64,000 nt of DNA from Pseudotabrizicola sp051200875 (GTDB lineage: Bacteria > Pseudomonadota > Alphaproteobacteria > Rhodobacterales > Rhodobacteraceae), in contig NZ_CP195191.1 of assembly GCF_051200875.1 (NCBI RefSeq), positions 3,410,001 through 3,474,000 of the forward strand. The letters are read 5' to 3'. Shown piece by piece: positions 33,613-41,864 of the stretch (its first letter is position 1; each line of letters starts with the position of its first letter). Position numbers and translations under genes: made by a program. The notes below the pieces were generated by a model. That model searched no databases, was not told the DNA's origin, and saw only the letters and a program-made list of their open reading frames with translations.

Positions 33613-34785
33613 TCAGAAACCAGCGCCACCAAAGCTGCGCGGAGCCGGGTCGATGACCACAACCTGATTGTTGCGGATCTGGGCAATGGCAAGGCCGCGA
33701 TCATTCAGGCCATCGGCGCGAAGGCGGAAGACGCCATTGACGCCGACAAAGCCTGCCCCATTGGTGAGAGCCGAGCCCGTCAAGGCATTGGACTTTCCCT
33801 GTTTGACCAAGGCACCGATGGCGGCAATGCCGTCATAGGCCAGGCCCGAGATCGGATGCGGCGCCTCGCCAAATGCGGCTTGATACCGGCTTTGGAATTG
33901 CTGGTAGAGGTTCGGGTCGGGCAGCGCAAACCATCCGCCCTGCACACCCGGAAGGGCAAGGGTCGCAGCAGGAATATCCCAGCGCGTCAGACCGATGAAC
34001 TGGGTGGCGGCGGGCCCCATGCCGCTATCGGCCAAAAGCTGGCTGACCAAGGGCAGGGCTCCGGCTGTATCGGCAGTCAGGAACAGGGCCTGTGCATTAT
34101 TGGCCTTGGCTGCGGCTGCGATTTTTGGGGCAGCTTGCACCACACCATTTTGCGAGAATTCATACGAGCCAACCGCGACGACGGACCCGCCGGAACGTGC
34201 TACGCCCTGCTCGATGGCTGTGCGGCCAATCAAGCCCGCCTGATTCTGGTCATGCACGATCATGATGCGCGACTTGCCCTGCCGAACGGCATAGCTTGCC
34301 AAGCGGGCGGCCGTGTTCTGGAATGTGGGGCCAAGGATAAAGACGTTGCCCCCGGCAATGTCGGGGTTGTTCGAGAAGGCCAGCACATTCACGCCACGAG
34401 ACGCGGCGGCAACACCGGCGGCGTTGGCTTCCTGAGCGAAAACCGGGCCGAGGATGATCTTGGCGCCTTCGTCGATGGCTTTGATGGCCATGGATTGGGC
34501 CTGCCCTGCTTGGCCTGCCGTGTTGTAAACGCGCAGGTCGATCTTGATCGAGCCGAGGTCAGAAATGGCCAGACGTGCCGCGTTTTGCAGCGACCGCGCA
34601 AGAAGTTCGTCACTGGCCTGACCAGAGCCTGCCGGAACAAGCAGCGCCACGGGCACTGGAACAGAGGTGTCGATCGAGGGGCCACGCGACGGGGCCGTGG
34701 GCTGACAGGCTGCCAGTGCCAAAGTGGTTACGGCGACGGCAATTCGGCCCATCGACTTGCGGGCACGGCTCAAAAGCGACAACAT
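33613..34785 (-). CDS. Penicillin-binding protein activator (LpoA-like lipoprotein)
   Basis: 390 residues from ATG 34785 (MLSLLSRARKSMGRIAV). The signal peptide ends in the lipobox LAAC, so the mature protein is lipid-anchored at Cys. The rest is a type 1 periplasmic-binding fold (ALLVPAGSGQASDELLARSL, KIILGPVFAQEANAAG, RIMIVHDQNQAGLIGRTA). Related proteins such as LpoA stimulate PBP1a. It lies divergently from rsmI-yraN-gshB, an order conserved in proteobacteria. Direct PBP activation has not been shown for this branch. Confidence 0.87.
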   Translation of the reverse strand: MLSLLSRARKSMGRIAVAVTTLALAACQPTAPSRGPSIDTSVPVPVALLVPAGSGQASDELLARSLQNAARLAISDLGSIKIDLRVYNTAGQAGQAQSMAIKAIDEGAKIILGPVFAQEANAAGVAAASRGVNVLAFSNNPDIAGGNVFILGPTFQNTAARLASYAVRQGKSRIMIVHDQNQAGLIGRTAIEQGVARSGGSVVAVGSYEFSQNGVVQAAPKIAAAAKANNAQALFLTADTAGALPLVSQLLADSGMGPAATQFIGLTRWDIPAATLALPGVQGGWFALPDPNLYQQFQSRYQAAFGEAPHPISGLAYDGIAAIGALVKQGKSNALTGSALTNGAGFVGVNGVFRLRADGLNDRGLAIAQIRNNQVVVIDPAPRSFGGAGF

Positions 34786-34818
34786 GGAAACTCCCCTTCC
34801 CAACGGTGCAGGTCACAC

Positions 34819-34838
34819 TTGCCCGAACTTACGGGCAA
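34819..34838. promoter_or_regulatory. Dyad in the divergent lpoA-like/rsmI promoter gap
   Basis: TTGCCCG (34819-34825), six bases, CGGGCAA (34832-34838). It lies in the 88-base gap between two divergent genes and could be an operator shared by both, or a leader hairpin for rsmI. No T-run follows. Confidence 0.35.
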
Positions 34839-34873
34839 CGCGGGTGGAAGTAAACTTGCGAGGCACGATATCC

Positions 34874-35770
34874 ATGAGCTCTGGCGACCCTTTGCCCGTC
34901 AGCTATGCCGAGATGGCGTCCGAGGCGCGCGCCATTGCGCCGGGGCTGCATTTCCTGTCCACACCGATCGGGGCTGCACGGGATATCACCTTGCGTGCGC
35001 TGGATCTTTTGGCCGGCGCGGATGTCTTGGCCGCCGAAGATACGCGCAGTTTGCGCCACTTGATGGAGATACACGGCATCGCCTTGGGCGGTCGGCCCTT
35101 GGTGGCCTATCATGAGCATAATGAAGGGCAGGCACTGCCGCGTCTGATGCGCGCCTTGGAAGAGGGAAAGTCTGTGGCTTATGCGTCTGAGGCGGGGACG
35201 CCGCTGGTGTCTGATCCAGGCTTTGGTCTGGCCCGTGCTGTGATCGCTGCGGGCCTGCCCATTACCGCGGCCCCAGGGCCATCGGCGGCAATTTGTGCGC
35301 TGACTGTCTCTGGCCTGCCGTCGGATCGGTTCCTGTTTGCCGGGTTCATTCCAAGTGCGTCTGGGGCAAGGAAAAGCTTTCTGGAAAACCTCTCTTCGGT
35401 TCAGGCGACACTTATTCTTTATGAATCGCCGAAACGCGTTAGGGAAACGTTCAGGGATTTGGTCGAATATTTTGGATCAGATCGGCAAGCCGCGATTTGC
35501 AGGGAATTGACGAAAAGATTTGAAGAAGTCTCTCGCGGGGACTTGGGTGCCTTGGCTGCGGATCTGGAGGACCGAGAGGTGAAAGGCGAAATCGTTCTGG
35601 TGATCGACCGTGCCCCGGAACGTCAGGCGACAGCAGAAACGGTTGAGGTGGCTTTGGACAAGGCTATGGAGACGATGTCGGTCAAGGATGCAGCAGCGGC
35701 AGTGGCAGAGGCTTATGGTTTGCCGCGCCGCCAAGTTTATCAAATGGCTTTGGAACGGGGACGGGGTTGA
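34874..35770 (+). CDS. rsmI: 16S rRNA (cytidine-1402-2'-O)-methyltransferase
   Basis: 298 residues from ATG 34874. The SAM-dependent tetrapyrrole-methylase-like fold shows LHFLSTPIGAARDITLRALD, DVLAAEDTRSLRHLME, SEAGTPLVSDPGF and AAPGPSAAICALTVSGLP. A C-terminal region ends in PRRQVYQMALERGRG. It methylates ribose of C1402 in the ribosomal P site. The gene ends in TGA overlapping the downstream TTG start, giving translational coupling to yraN. Confidence 0.95.
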   Translation: MSSGDPLPVSYAEMASEARAIAPGLHFLSTPIGAARDITLRALDLLAGADVLAAEDTRSLRHLMEIHGIALGGRPLVAYHEHNEGQALPRLMRALEEGKSVAYASEAGTPLVSDPGFGLARAVIAAGLPITAAPGPSAAICALTVSGLPSDRFLFAGFIPSASGARKSFLENLSSVQATLILYESPKRVRETFRDLVEYFGSDRQAAICRELTKRFEEVSRGDLGALAADLEDREVKGEIVLVIDRAPERQATAETVEVALDKAMETMSVKDAAAAVAEAYGLPRRQVYQMALERGRG

Positions 35771-36120
35771 GCGGGCTGCGGTCCTATCATGCGGGGCGCG
35801 TGGCCGAAGATCTTGTTGCCCGCACCTATTCCGATTGCGGACATTTGGTCTGTGCCCGCCGCTGGCGTGGTAGGTCTGGTGAGATCGACTTGATCGCCCG
35901 GCAAGGGGACATGGTCGTATTTGTCGAAGTCAAACATAGTGCGACCCATGCTCAGGCAGCGGAAAGCCTTTCGCGCGGGCAAATGCAGCGCATTTGTCGC
36001 TCGGCGATGGAGTTTTTGGCCGGTGAGCCGAAGGGACAGGATACAGAGTGCCGCTTTGATCTTGCCTTGGTGGATGGCGCGGGACGTATCGAAATTCTGC
36101 ACAATGCTTTCGCGGCATAG
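35767..36120 (+). CDS. YraN family (UPF0102) endonuclease-like protein
   Basis: 117 residues. It starts at TTG 35767 inside the rsmI stop (TTGA); no ATG or GTG fits before the conserved block. The family motif is GRVAEDLVARTY, followed by CARRWRGRSGEIDLIARQGDMVVFVEVKHS, which is a GExDLI...FVEVK nuclease-like core. Family members resemble Holliday-junction resolvases, but activity has not been firmly shown. Co-occurrence with rsmI and the lpoA-like gene is conserved across proteobacteria. Confidence 0.88.
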   Translation: MSGLRSYHAGRVAEDLVARTYSDCGHLVCARRWRGRSGEIDLIARQGDMVVFVEVKHSATHAQAAESLSRGQMQRICRSAMEFLAGEPKGQDTECRFDLALVDGAGRIEILHNAFAA

Positions 36121-36178
36121 GGGTTTGCATCTTCTGTCCTGATAGGCCAATGCTTGGGCCGGTTCAGGAGAATGACAG

Positions 36179-37123
36179 ATGCCGTTGAAAGTAGCCTTGC
36201 AGATGGACCCGATCGGGTCGGTCAACATCAATGCCGACAGCAGCTTCAGGATTGCGCTGGAAGCGCAGGCCCGCGGGCATTCCTTGTTTTTCTATACGCC
36301 AGACAAGCTGGCCTTTGTCGAAGGCCGGGTAATGGCGCGAGGCTGGCCGATCGAATTGCGGCGCGAGGTCGGAAATCATGTGACCTATGGTCCGGAAACC
36401 GAAGTTGATCTTGCCGATTTCGATGTGGTCTGGCTGCGGCAAGACCCACCTTTCGACATGGGATATATCACCACCACGCATCTATTGGAGATGATCCATC
36501 CAAAGACGCTTGTGGTGAACGATCCTTTCTGGGTTCGCAATTCCCCGGAAAAGCTGCTGGTCCTTCGGTTCCCGGACTTGACGCCGCCGACAGCGATTGC
36601 CCGCGATCTGCAGACCATTCGCGCGTTCAAGGCACGCCATGGAGACATCATTCTGAAGCCGCTTTACGGCAATGGCGGGGCAGGGGTGTTCCGGCTGGAC
36701 CCGAATGACCGCAATCTTTCGTCGCTGCACGAGCTGTTCACCAGTATGAGCCGGGAGCCGATGATCGTGCAGAAGTTCCTGCCCGATGTCTCCAAGGGCG
36801 ACAAGCGCGTGATCCTTGTCGATGGCGAGCCAGTCGGTGCGATCAACCGTGTCCCGCAAGCGGGGGAAACGCGGTCGAACATGCATGTTGGCGGGCGTCC
36901 CGAGAAGATTGGGCTGAGCGAACGGGATCTGGAGATTTGCCGCCGGATCGGACCTGTTCTGAAAGAGAAAGGTCAGGTTTTCGTCGGGATCGACGTGATC
37001 GGCAACTGGCTGACAGAGATCAACGTGACGTCGCCGACCGGGATACAAGAGTTGGAGCGCTTTGATGGGACCAATACGGCGGAACGTATCTGGCAAGTGA
37101 TCGAGGCCAAACGCGTGGTCTAG
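36179..37123 (+). CDS. gshB: Glutathione synthase
   Basis: 314 residues, ATP-grasp. It joins gamma-glutamylcysteine and glycine. An AGGAGA site precedes ATG 36179. Visible elements are VALQMDPIGSVNINADSSF at the N-terminus, KPLYGNGGAGVFRLD (ATP loop), MIVQKFLPDVSKGDKRVILV, and INVTSPTGIQELERFDG at the C-terminus. It closes the rsmI-yraN-gshB unit, with a strong bidirectional terminator 37 bases beyond its stop. Confidence 0.97.
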   Translation: MPLKVALQMDPIGSVNINADSSFRIALEAQARGHSLFFYTPDKLAFVEGRVMARGWPIELRREVGNHVTYGPETEVDLADFDVVWLRQDPPFDMGYITTTHLLEMIHPKTLVVNDPFWVRNSPEKLLVLRFPDLTPPTAIARDLQTIRAFKARHGDIILKPLYGNGGAGVFRLDPNDRNLSSLHELFTSMSREPMIVQKFLPDVSKGDKRVILVDGEPVGAINRVPQAGETRSNMHVGGRPEKIGLSERDLEICRRIGPVLKEKGQVFVGIDVIGNWLTEINVTSPTGIQELERFDGTNTAERIWQVIEAKRVV

Positions 37124-37159
37124 GGCGCGGCCCTAAGCGTGACGGTGGGAAAGGAAGCA

Positions 37160-37225
37160 GCCCGCACCAAACGGTGCGGGCCAAATTTTTTCGAAAAAAT
37201 TTGCCGGACTTTCGAGAAAGTCCGG
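37160..37225. terminator. Triple-palindrome bidirectional terminator, gshB / aminotransferase
   Basis: Three perfect inverted repeats stand end to end. GCCCGCACC-4-GGTGCGGGC is at 37160-37181. CAAATTTTTT-CG-AAAAAATTTG is at 37182-37203. CCGGACTTTC-GA-GAAAGTCCGG is at 37204-37225. The AT-rich centre gives a U-tract after the GC hairpin on either strand, so it should terminate both convergent transcripts. Confidence 0.75.
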
Positions 37226-37236
37226 CGGTGCCCGGT

Positions 37237-38415
37237 TCAGCCAGCGACTTTCGCAATCGCGGCTGCAAGGACCGGTACGGTCTTGCTGTTCAAACCAGCG
37301 ATATTGATGCGCGAGTCGCCGACCATGTAGATCGCATGTTCTTCGCGCAGTTTGACGACCTGCTCTTCGCTTAGCCCCAGGCGGCTGAACATGCCGCGGT
37401 GATCGGCCACGAAGTCGAAACGGTCCGAATTCGTGGCTTTGCGCAGTTCATCGGCAAGTTGCTTGCGAAGGCCCAGCATGTTCAGGCGAACCTCTTCAAG
37501 TTCCGCCTTCCAATCCGCACAAAGGGCCTCGTCTTCCAGAATCATCGTCACAAGGCGTGCGCCATGATCCGGCGGGAAGCTGTAGTTTTGACGGTTCAGG
37601 AAGTTCAGATTGCCTTGCACCACGGCCTTGCGGTCAGCTGTCGTCAGCGCGATCAGGATGCCCGTCCGCTCGCGATAAATGCCAAAGTTCTTTGAGCAAG
37701 AGGCCGCAATCAGCACCTCGGGGAAGCTTTCTGCCACCAGCCGAGTTGCCGCGGCATCGGCCTCAAGTCCGTCGCCAAAGCCCTGATAGGCCAAGTCGAC
37801 CAGCGGAACGGCCCCTTTGGCCACCAAGAGATCAACCACCTGCTTCCATTCGCTGGCATTCAGGTTTGCGCCGGTCGGGTTGTGGCAGCAGCCGTGCAGC
37901 AGAACGACATCGCCCTTGGCGACCTTGGCCAGATCTTCCATCACACCCGCAGAATCAACGCCGCGGGTTTCAGCGTCAAAGTAGCGGTACTCGGCCATTT
38001 TCATGCCGAGGTATTTGATGATCGAAGGGTGGTTCGGCCACGTCGGCGCCGAAAGCCAGACAGTTGCGCCCGGCGTGGCCAGCTTGATCAGTTCAAGCGC
38101 CTGACGAATGGCGCCTGTGCCGCCGGGCGTCGCGACGCTGGCGGCACGGTCGCCGTAGCCTGCGCCCAGGATCATGCCGACCATGGCGGCGTTATAGGCG
38201 GGTTCCCCTGCCAAGCCGGTATAGGTCTTTGTCTTTTCGGTTTCCCACAGCTGCTTCTCGGCCGCCTTGACAGCGCGCATGACCGGGGTCAGGCCGGTTG
38301 CGTCCTTGTAGACGCCGACGCCAAGGTCGATTTTGTCCTCGCGCGGGTCTTCGCGATACATGGCGATCAGTTGCAGGATCTTGTCCTGCGGCTGCGGGTT
38401 CAGAACTTCCAGCAT
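37237..38415 (-). CDS. Aspartate / aromatic amino acid aminotransferase (class I)
   Basis: 392 residues from ATG 38415 (MLEVLNPQPQDK). Class I PLP aminotransferase: KTYTGLAGEPAYNAAMVGMIL, LLHGCCHNPTGANL (the Asn-Pro-Thr-Gly motif), DLAYQGFGDGLE, and IAASCSKNFGIYRERTG with the PLP Lys. C-terminal elements include FSRLGLSEEQVVKLREEHAIY and RINIAGLNS (substrate Arg). The sequence type is that of TyrB/AspC enzymes. Both aspartate and aromatic amino acids are probable substrates. Five bases separate it from the sulfurtransferase gene. Confidence 0.93.
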   Translation of the reverse strand: MLEVLNPQPQDKILQLIAMYREDPREDKIDLGVGVYKDATGLTPVMRAVKAAEKQLWETEKTKTYTGLAGEPAYNAAMVGMILGAGYGDRAASVATPGGTGAIRQALELIKLATPGATVWLSAPTWPNHPSIIKYLGMKMAEYRYFDAETRGVDSAGVMEDLAKVAKGDVVLLHGCCHNPTGANLNASEWKQVVDLLVAKGAVPLVDLAYQGFGDGLEADAAATRLVAESFPEVLIAASCSKNFGIYRERTGILIALTTADRKAVVQGNLNFLNRQNYSFPPDHGARLVTMILEDEALCADWKAELEEVRLNMLGLRKQLADELRKATNSDRFDFVADHRGMFSRLGLSEEQVVKLREEHAIYMVGDSRINIAGLNSKTVPVLAAAIAKVAG

Positions 38416-38419
38416 GGCT

Positions 38420-39292
38420 TTATCCTTTGGCGACCGCGAGGTCTTCGTACATGCCCCATTCGGCCCAAGAGCCGTCATAGAGCGAATGGTTGCGATGCCC
38501 AACCCGTTCTAGGGCAAGGCTGATGATCGCAGCGGTGACGCCCGATCCGCATGAGGTGATGGCGGGTTTCGAGAGGTCGACACCGGCCTCGGCAAAGACC
38601 TGAAGCAATTCTGGCGCCGGTTTCATCGTGCCATCTGCATTCAGAAGGGTTGAGAACGGAACGTTTTTCGACCCCGGAATATGGCCGGATCGCAAACCGG
38701 GACGCGGTTCTGGCACCTCGCCACGGAAACGCGGCGCGCCGCGGGCGTCCAGAATTTCCGCCTGCGCCAGCTTTGCGGCATGGGCGACTTGGGTCACATC
38801 CTTCACCAGATGGTTCTGGCGGCTGACCGTCATGTGGCGATCACGCACGATCGGCGGCATGTCTTCCAGCTCGTGCCCCTCGGCCTTCCATTTCGGCAGA
38901 CCGCCGTCCAGCACGGCCACATCCATCTTGCCCATCAGGCGGAACAGCCACCAGACGCGGGCGGCCGAAAACAGGCCCGCACCGTCATAGACCACAACCT
39001 GATGGCCGTCACCAACGCCCATGGCACGCATCCTGCTCATGAACTTTTCGGTCGGCGGGGCCATATGGGGCAAGTTCGAACGCAGATCGCTGATTTCGTC
39101 GATGTCGAAGAAACGGGCGCCGGGAATATGCGCTTCTTCATATTCGGCGCGTGCATTGCGACCGGCATCGGGCAGGTACCAGCTGGCATCCAGAATCCGC
39201 AGGTCGGGATCCTTCATATGGGCAGCCAGCCACCCGGTCGAAACGAGAGTCTTAGGGTCGTCCAAGGGGGACGGTGCGACGAGGTTCGTCAT
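38420..39292 (-). CDS. sseA: 3-mercaptopyruvate / thiosulfate sulfurtransferase
   Basis: 290 residues, two rhodanese domains. LVSTGWLAAHMKDPDLRILDASW and PGARFFDIDEISDL are in domain 1. Domain 2 has ILDARGAPRFRGEVPEPR and the active Cys248 loop TSCGSGVTAAI. The CGSGVT loop marks mercaptopyruvate sulfurtransferases rather than plain rhodaneses. It moves sulfur from 3-mercaptopyruvate to thiol acceptors. The aminotransferase beside it could supply mercaptopyruvate from cysteine, a common pairing. A GGAGGAG site precedes the ATG. Confidence 0.93.
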   Translation of the reverse strand: MTNLVAPSPLDDPKTLVSTGWLAAHMKDPDLRILDASWYLPDAGRNARAEYEEAHIPGARFFDIDEISDLRSNLPHMAPPTEKFMSRMRAMGVGDGHQVVVYDGAGLFSAARVWWLFRLMGKMDVAVLDGGLPKWKAEGHELEDMPPIVRDRHMTVSRQNHLVKDVTQVAHAAKLAQAEILDARGAPRFRGEVPEPRPGLRSGHIPGSKNVPFSTLLNADGTMKPAPELLQVFAEAGVDLSKPAITSCGSGVTAAIISLALERVGHRNHSLYDGSWAEWGMYEDLAVAKG

Positions 39293-39340
39293 GGGCCATT
39301 CTCCTCCGCGCGTGTTAGGTGCGGGATATATCGGCTGACC

Positions 39341-39392
39341 CAGCAGAGCAAGGCCGCAATCGGCCTTACCCTGCTGAGCGCGGCCGATTGCG
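39341..39392 (-). promoter_or_regulatory. Mutually exclusive hairpins upstream of sseA
   Basis: Fold A pairs CGCAATCGGCC (39355-39365) with GGCCGATTGCG (39382-39392), eleven pairs. Fold B pairs AAGGCCG (39350-39356) with CGGCCTT (39361-39367) inside an outer CAGCAG/CTGCTG arm (39341-39346 and 39371-39376). They share bases, so only one can form. The site is 49 bases upstream of the sseA start and 19 past the small gene's stop, on the minus strand. A terminator or attenuator is possible, but no U-run is seen. Confidence 0.4.
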
Positions 39393-39410
39393 ACACATGT
39401 ATTTTGTCTG

Positions 39411-39704
39411 TTATTTCTTGGTCAGCATCGGTTTGATCGCACCGATGATGGCCATGAGCGCACCGCCGCCGACACCACCCGAGGCGAGCGCGGAAACGAT
39501 CGAGGCAATATCAAGCCCGCCGGCTGCGGCGGCAGCATCGGCCGCCCCTGCGCCGCCCAGCATGCCAAGGATTTGGCCCCCGAGGCCGCCGCCCAGAATA
39601 CCCACGACCGAATTAAGTAGGGGGCCCATGCTTTGGTTCTTCAAGACTGCGCCTGCCGCATTACCGCCGATGGCCCCAGCGATCAGTTGAATGATGAGTT
39701 CCAT
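39411..39704 (-). CDS. Small glycine/alanine-rich membrane protein (97 aa)
   Basis: 97 residues, start at ATG 39704 (MELIIQLIAGAIGGNAAGAV). The sequence is almost all Gly, Ala, Leu, Ile: VVGILGGGLGGQILGMLGG, then a DIASIVSALASGGVGGGAL stretch. This glycine-zipper-like pattern suggests a membrane-inserting or oligomerising peptide protein. No domain is assigned. Similar short proteins occur in Rhodobacterales and Rhizobiales without known role. Gene spacing to smpB is 122 bases, so it has its own promoter or is read through from smpB. Confidence 0.7.
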   Translation of the reverse strand: MELIIQLIAGAIGGNAAGAVLKNQSMGPLLNSVVGILGGGLGGQILGMLGGAGAADAAAAAGGLDIASIVSALASGGVGGGALMAIIGAIKPMLTKK

Positions 39705-39826
39705 ATTTGATCTTCCCTTTGACGGGTGCATTGGCACACCCAAGGGCACGACCATTGAGCCAAATCCTCAAGGAAATAAGGGGAAAATTGCACGGATCTT
39801 CCCGGTAGTGCCGCCGGGCAGAGTGA

Positions 39827-40306
39827 TCAGTCGCGGAGGCTTTGCTTCAGCAGGCGGCTCTTTTCACGATCCCAGTCACGCTTGGCGCTGGTTTCACGCT
39901 TGTCGGCCAACTTTTTGCCCTTGGCGATACCCAGTTTGATCTTCACCATCCCGCGTTCGTTGAAATACATCTTGATCGGGACGATGGTCATGCCTTCGCG
40001 CGCTGTTGCATTCCAAAGCCGAGACAACTCGCGTTTGGAAACAAGGAGTTTGCGATGGCGGCGTTCTTCGTGGCCCCAAGTCTTGGCCTGCACATAGGGC
40101 GCGATATATCCGTTGATCAGCCAGAGTTCGCCTTTTTCGACCGAGGCATAGCTGTCGCCAATATTCGCGCCACCTTGACGCAGCGACTTGACCTCGGACC
40201 CTTGAAGGACGATTCCCGCCTCAAGATCGGATTCGATATGGTAATCGAACCGCGCCCGGCGGTTTTCGGCAATCAATTTTGAATTTGGGTCAGATTTCGT
40301 GGCCAT
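39827..40306 (-). CDS. smpB: SsrA-binding protein SmpB
   Basis: 159 residues from ATG 40306 (MATKSDPNSKLIAENRRARF). Conserved blocks: DYHIESDLEAGIVLQGSEVKSLR, GELWLINGYIAPY, HRKLLVSKRELSRL, and the C-terminal basic helix KGKKLADKRETSAKRDWDRE. It binds tmRNA and rescues stalled ribosomes. The tmRNA gene itself is not in the window. It diverges from the potassium channel-like gene by 53 bases, a gap too short to say which promoter is used. Confidence 0.96.
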   Translation of the reverse strand: MATKSDPNSKLIAENRRARFDYHIESDLEAGIVLQGSEVKSLRQGGANIGDSYASVEKGELWLINGYIAPYVQAKTWGHEERRHRKLLVSKRELSRLWNATAREGMTIVPIKMYFNERGMVKIKLGIAKGKKLADKRETSAKRDWDREKSRLLKQSLRD

Positions 40307-40359
40307 GATTGCCCCGAGATAGGTGAGAGTAGCGGCCAAGTCCAGATCAGGGTAGTGAA

Positions 40360-40803
40360 ATGATCCTTCAGCTTGTCATCGGTTCGTCGCTTTTGCTGCT
40401 TTCCATCGTGATTGCGGCCAGTTCGGCGCTGGTTCTGGAATGGCTGTTTACCGTGGCAAATCCGTGGCTGATGCGGGAACCACACCGGCCCAAACTGGTG
40501 CTGCTTTTGATCGGAGTCTCGATCTGGGTGCTGGGCGTGATCACCGCTGGCGTCTGGATGTGGGCTTTGGTGTTTCGGGCCGTCGGGGCGCTTCAATCGC
40601 TGGAAGAAGCCGTCTATTTCTCGCTAGTGTCATACACCACGCTTGGATTTGGCGACGTCGTCCTGCCCAAGGAATGGCGCATATTGTCCGGTATGGCCGG
40701 GGCCAATGGTTTCCTGAACTTTGGTCTGCTGACCGCCTTGATGGTCGAGGCCCTGCGCCATGTCCGGATTGGGCAACACGAGGTTCGGCGGCAGAAAACC
40801 TAG
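40360..40803 (+). CDS. Two-TM potassium channel family protein
   Basis: 147 residues. Helices near residues 5-35 and 45-70, then a pore region AVYFSLVSYTTLGFGDVVLP with the filter TLGFGD (the usual TVGYGD), and a final helix ANGFLNFGLLTALMVEAL. The filter's Gly-Phe-Gly is found in functional bacterial ion channels. It has no RCK or cyclic-nucleotide domain. It has an extra N-terminal helix pair compared with KcsA. The TAG stop shares the CTAG of the converging EamA gene. Confidence 0.85.
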   Translation: MILQLVIGSSLLLLSIVIAASSALVLEWLFTVANPWLMREPHRPKLVLLLIGVSIWVLGVITAGVWMWALVFRAVGALQSLEEAVYFSLVSYTTLGFGDVVLPKEWRILSGMAGANGFLNFGLLTALMVEALRHVRIGQHEVRRQKT

Positions 40804-41666
40804 GCTTTGCGGTTGGCGCGGGCCAAGGCATAGATGCCCGAAGCCACGATAAGGGCCGAGCCAAAAAGCGTCCATTGGTCAGGACGCTCCCCAAAGACCA
40901 GCACCGCAAGAATCAGTGCAAAGACCAGACGTGTATAGCGGAATGGCGTGACGAACGAGACTTCGCCCGTTCGCATCGCAGAGGTCAGGGCGTGATAGCC
41001 GATGATTGCGAAAATGGCTGTTCCGGTCAGCAGACCTAATCCTTGAAGGTCGGGCATGCGTGCCCCGCCCGAAAACGCCAAGAGGATGCCTCCGGCGCTG
41101 GCCAGCATGGCAAATCCGGCAAGACCCAGTTGGCGGTTGGACAAGACCTTTGGCGCAGCACGGGTGGCAAGGTCACGTCCGGCAAAACCGACCATACCGG
41201 CAAGGGCCAAAAGTGACAGCGTTGAAAAACCGTCTAGACCCGGTCGTAGTATGATAAGGACGCCAACAAACCCGACAGCGACAGCCGACCAGCGTCGCCA
41301 ACCCACGGTTTCACCAAACAGGACAGCGGCGGCGGCAACGACCAGAAGCGGTGTCGCCTGCAAGATTGCCGAAGTAATGGACAAGGGCGTGAGGGCGATG
41401 GCCAGCGAATAGAACAGGCGGCCAGCAATTTCGAAACCCGAACGGATGATCAGCGCCCGGTGCAGGAAGGCGCGGGGCAGGGGCGGCTCTTTGCGAAGCA
41501 GGGAGAGCAACCCGAAGAACACCATACCGCTGAGGCCGACAATCAGGATCACCTGCCCAAGCGGCATCTTGTTGGCCGCAGCCTTCAAAAACATATCTTC
41601 GACCGCAAAGCCCGCCATCGAGGCGGTCATGAAGGCCGCGCCGCGAAGATTGTCATTCAGGGGCAT
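40800..41666 (-). CDS. EamA/DMT family transporter
   Basis: 288 residues from MPLNDNLRGAAFM at 41666. Ten hydrophobic helices in two EamA halves: AAFMTASMAGFAVEDMFLKA, ILQATPLLVVAAAAVLFGETVGWRRWSA (the first-half end motif), and FRYTRLVFALILAVLVFGERPDQWTL (the second). It probably moves amino acids or metabolites. It is paralogous to the EamA gene at 44861-45736, with the same FGE-motif layout. The 3' end overlaps the convergent channel gene by four bases (shared CTAG). Confidence 0.9.
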   Translation of the reverse strand: MPLNDNLRGAAFMTASMAGFAVEDMFLKAAANKMPLGQVILIVGLSGMVFFGLLSLLRKEPPLPRAFLHRALIIRSGFEIAGRLFYSLAIALTPLSITSAILQATPLLVVAAAAVLFGETVGWRRWSAVAVGFVGVLIILRPGLDGFSTLSLLALAGMVGFAGRDLATRAAPKVLSNRQLGLAGFAMLASAGGILLAFSGGARMPDLQGLGLLTGTAIFAIIGYHALTSAMRTGEVSFVTPFRYTRLVFALILAVLVFGERPDQWTLFGSALIVASGIYALARANRKA

Positions 41667-41811
41667 GCGAAGAACCGATCTTTGTTTGCCGGGCATCTGG
41701 CAGCGCGGCAGAGCCAAGGTCAAGGGCCGAAATCCGGTCAATCCAAGGCGCATCAATAGCCCAGATTGCTTCGCATTCGTCTTGAGCCCAGATTGTGAAA
41801 GTTCAAGAAAA

Positions 41812-41840
41812 AGCCGCCGGATCTGGTTGATCCGGCGGCT
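41812..41840 (-). terminator. Rho-independent terminator of dapA
   Basis: AGCCGCCGGATC (41812-41823), five bases, GATCCGGCGGCT (41829-41840). On the minus strand the 12-pair hairpin is followed by TTTTTC (41811-41806). It begins 25 bases past the dapA stop. Confidence 0.8.
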
Positions 41841-41864
41841 AAATGTACGAAACGGAAAAGTCCG

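Noticed and set aside
30889..35115. Long open frame (over 1400 codons) on the plus strand opposite glnD and the LpoA-like gene
   Set aside because: It lies antisense to two well-supported genes and its translation has no family motif. Long antisense frames are a by-product of high GC and codon periodicity.
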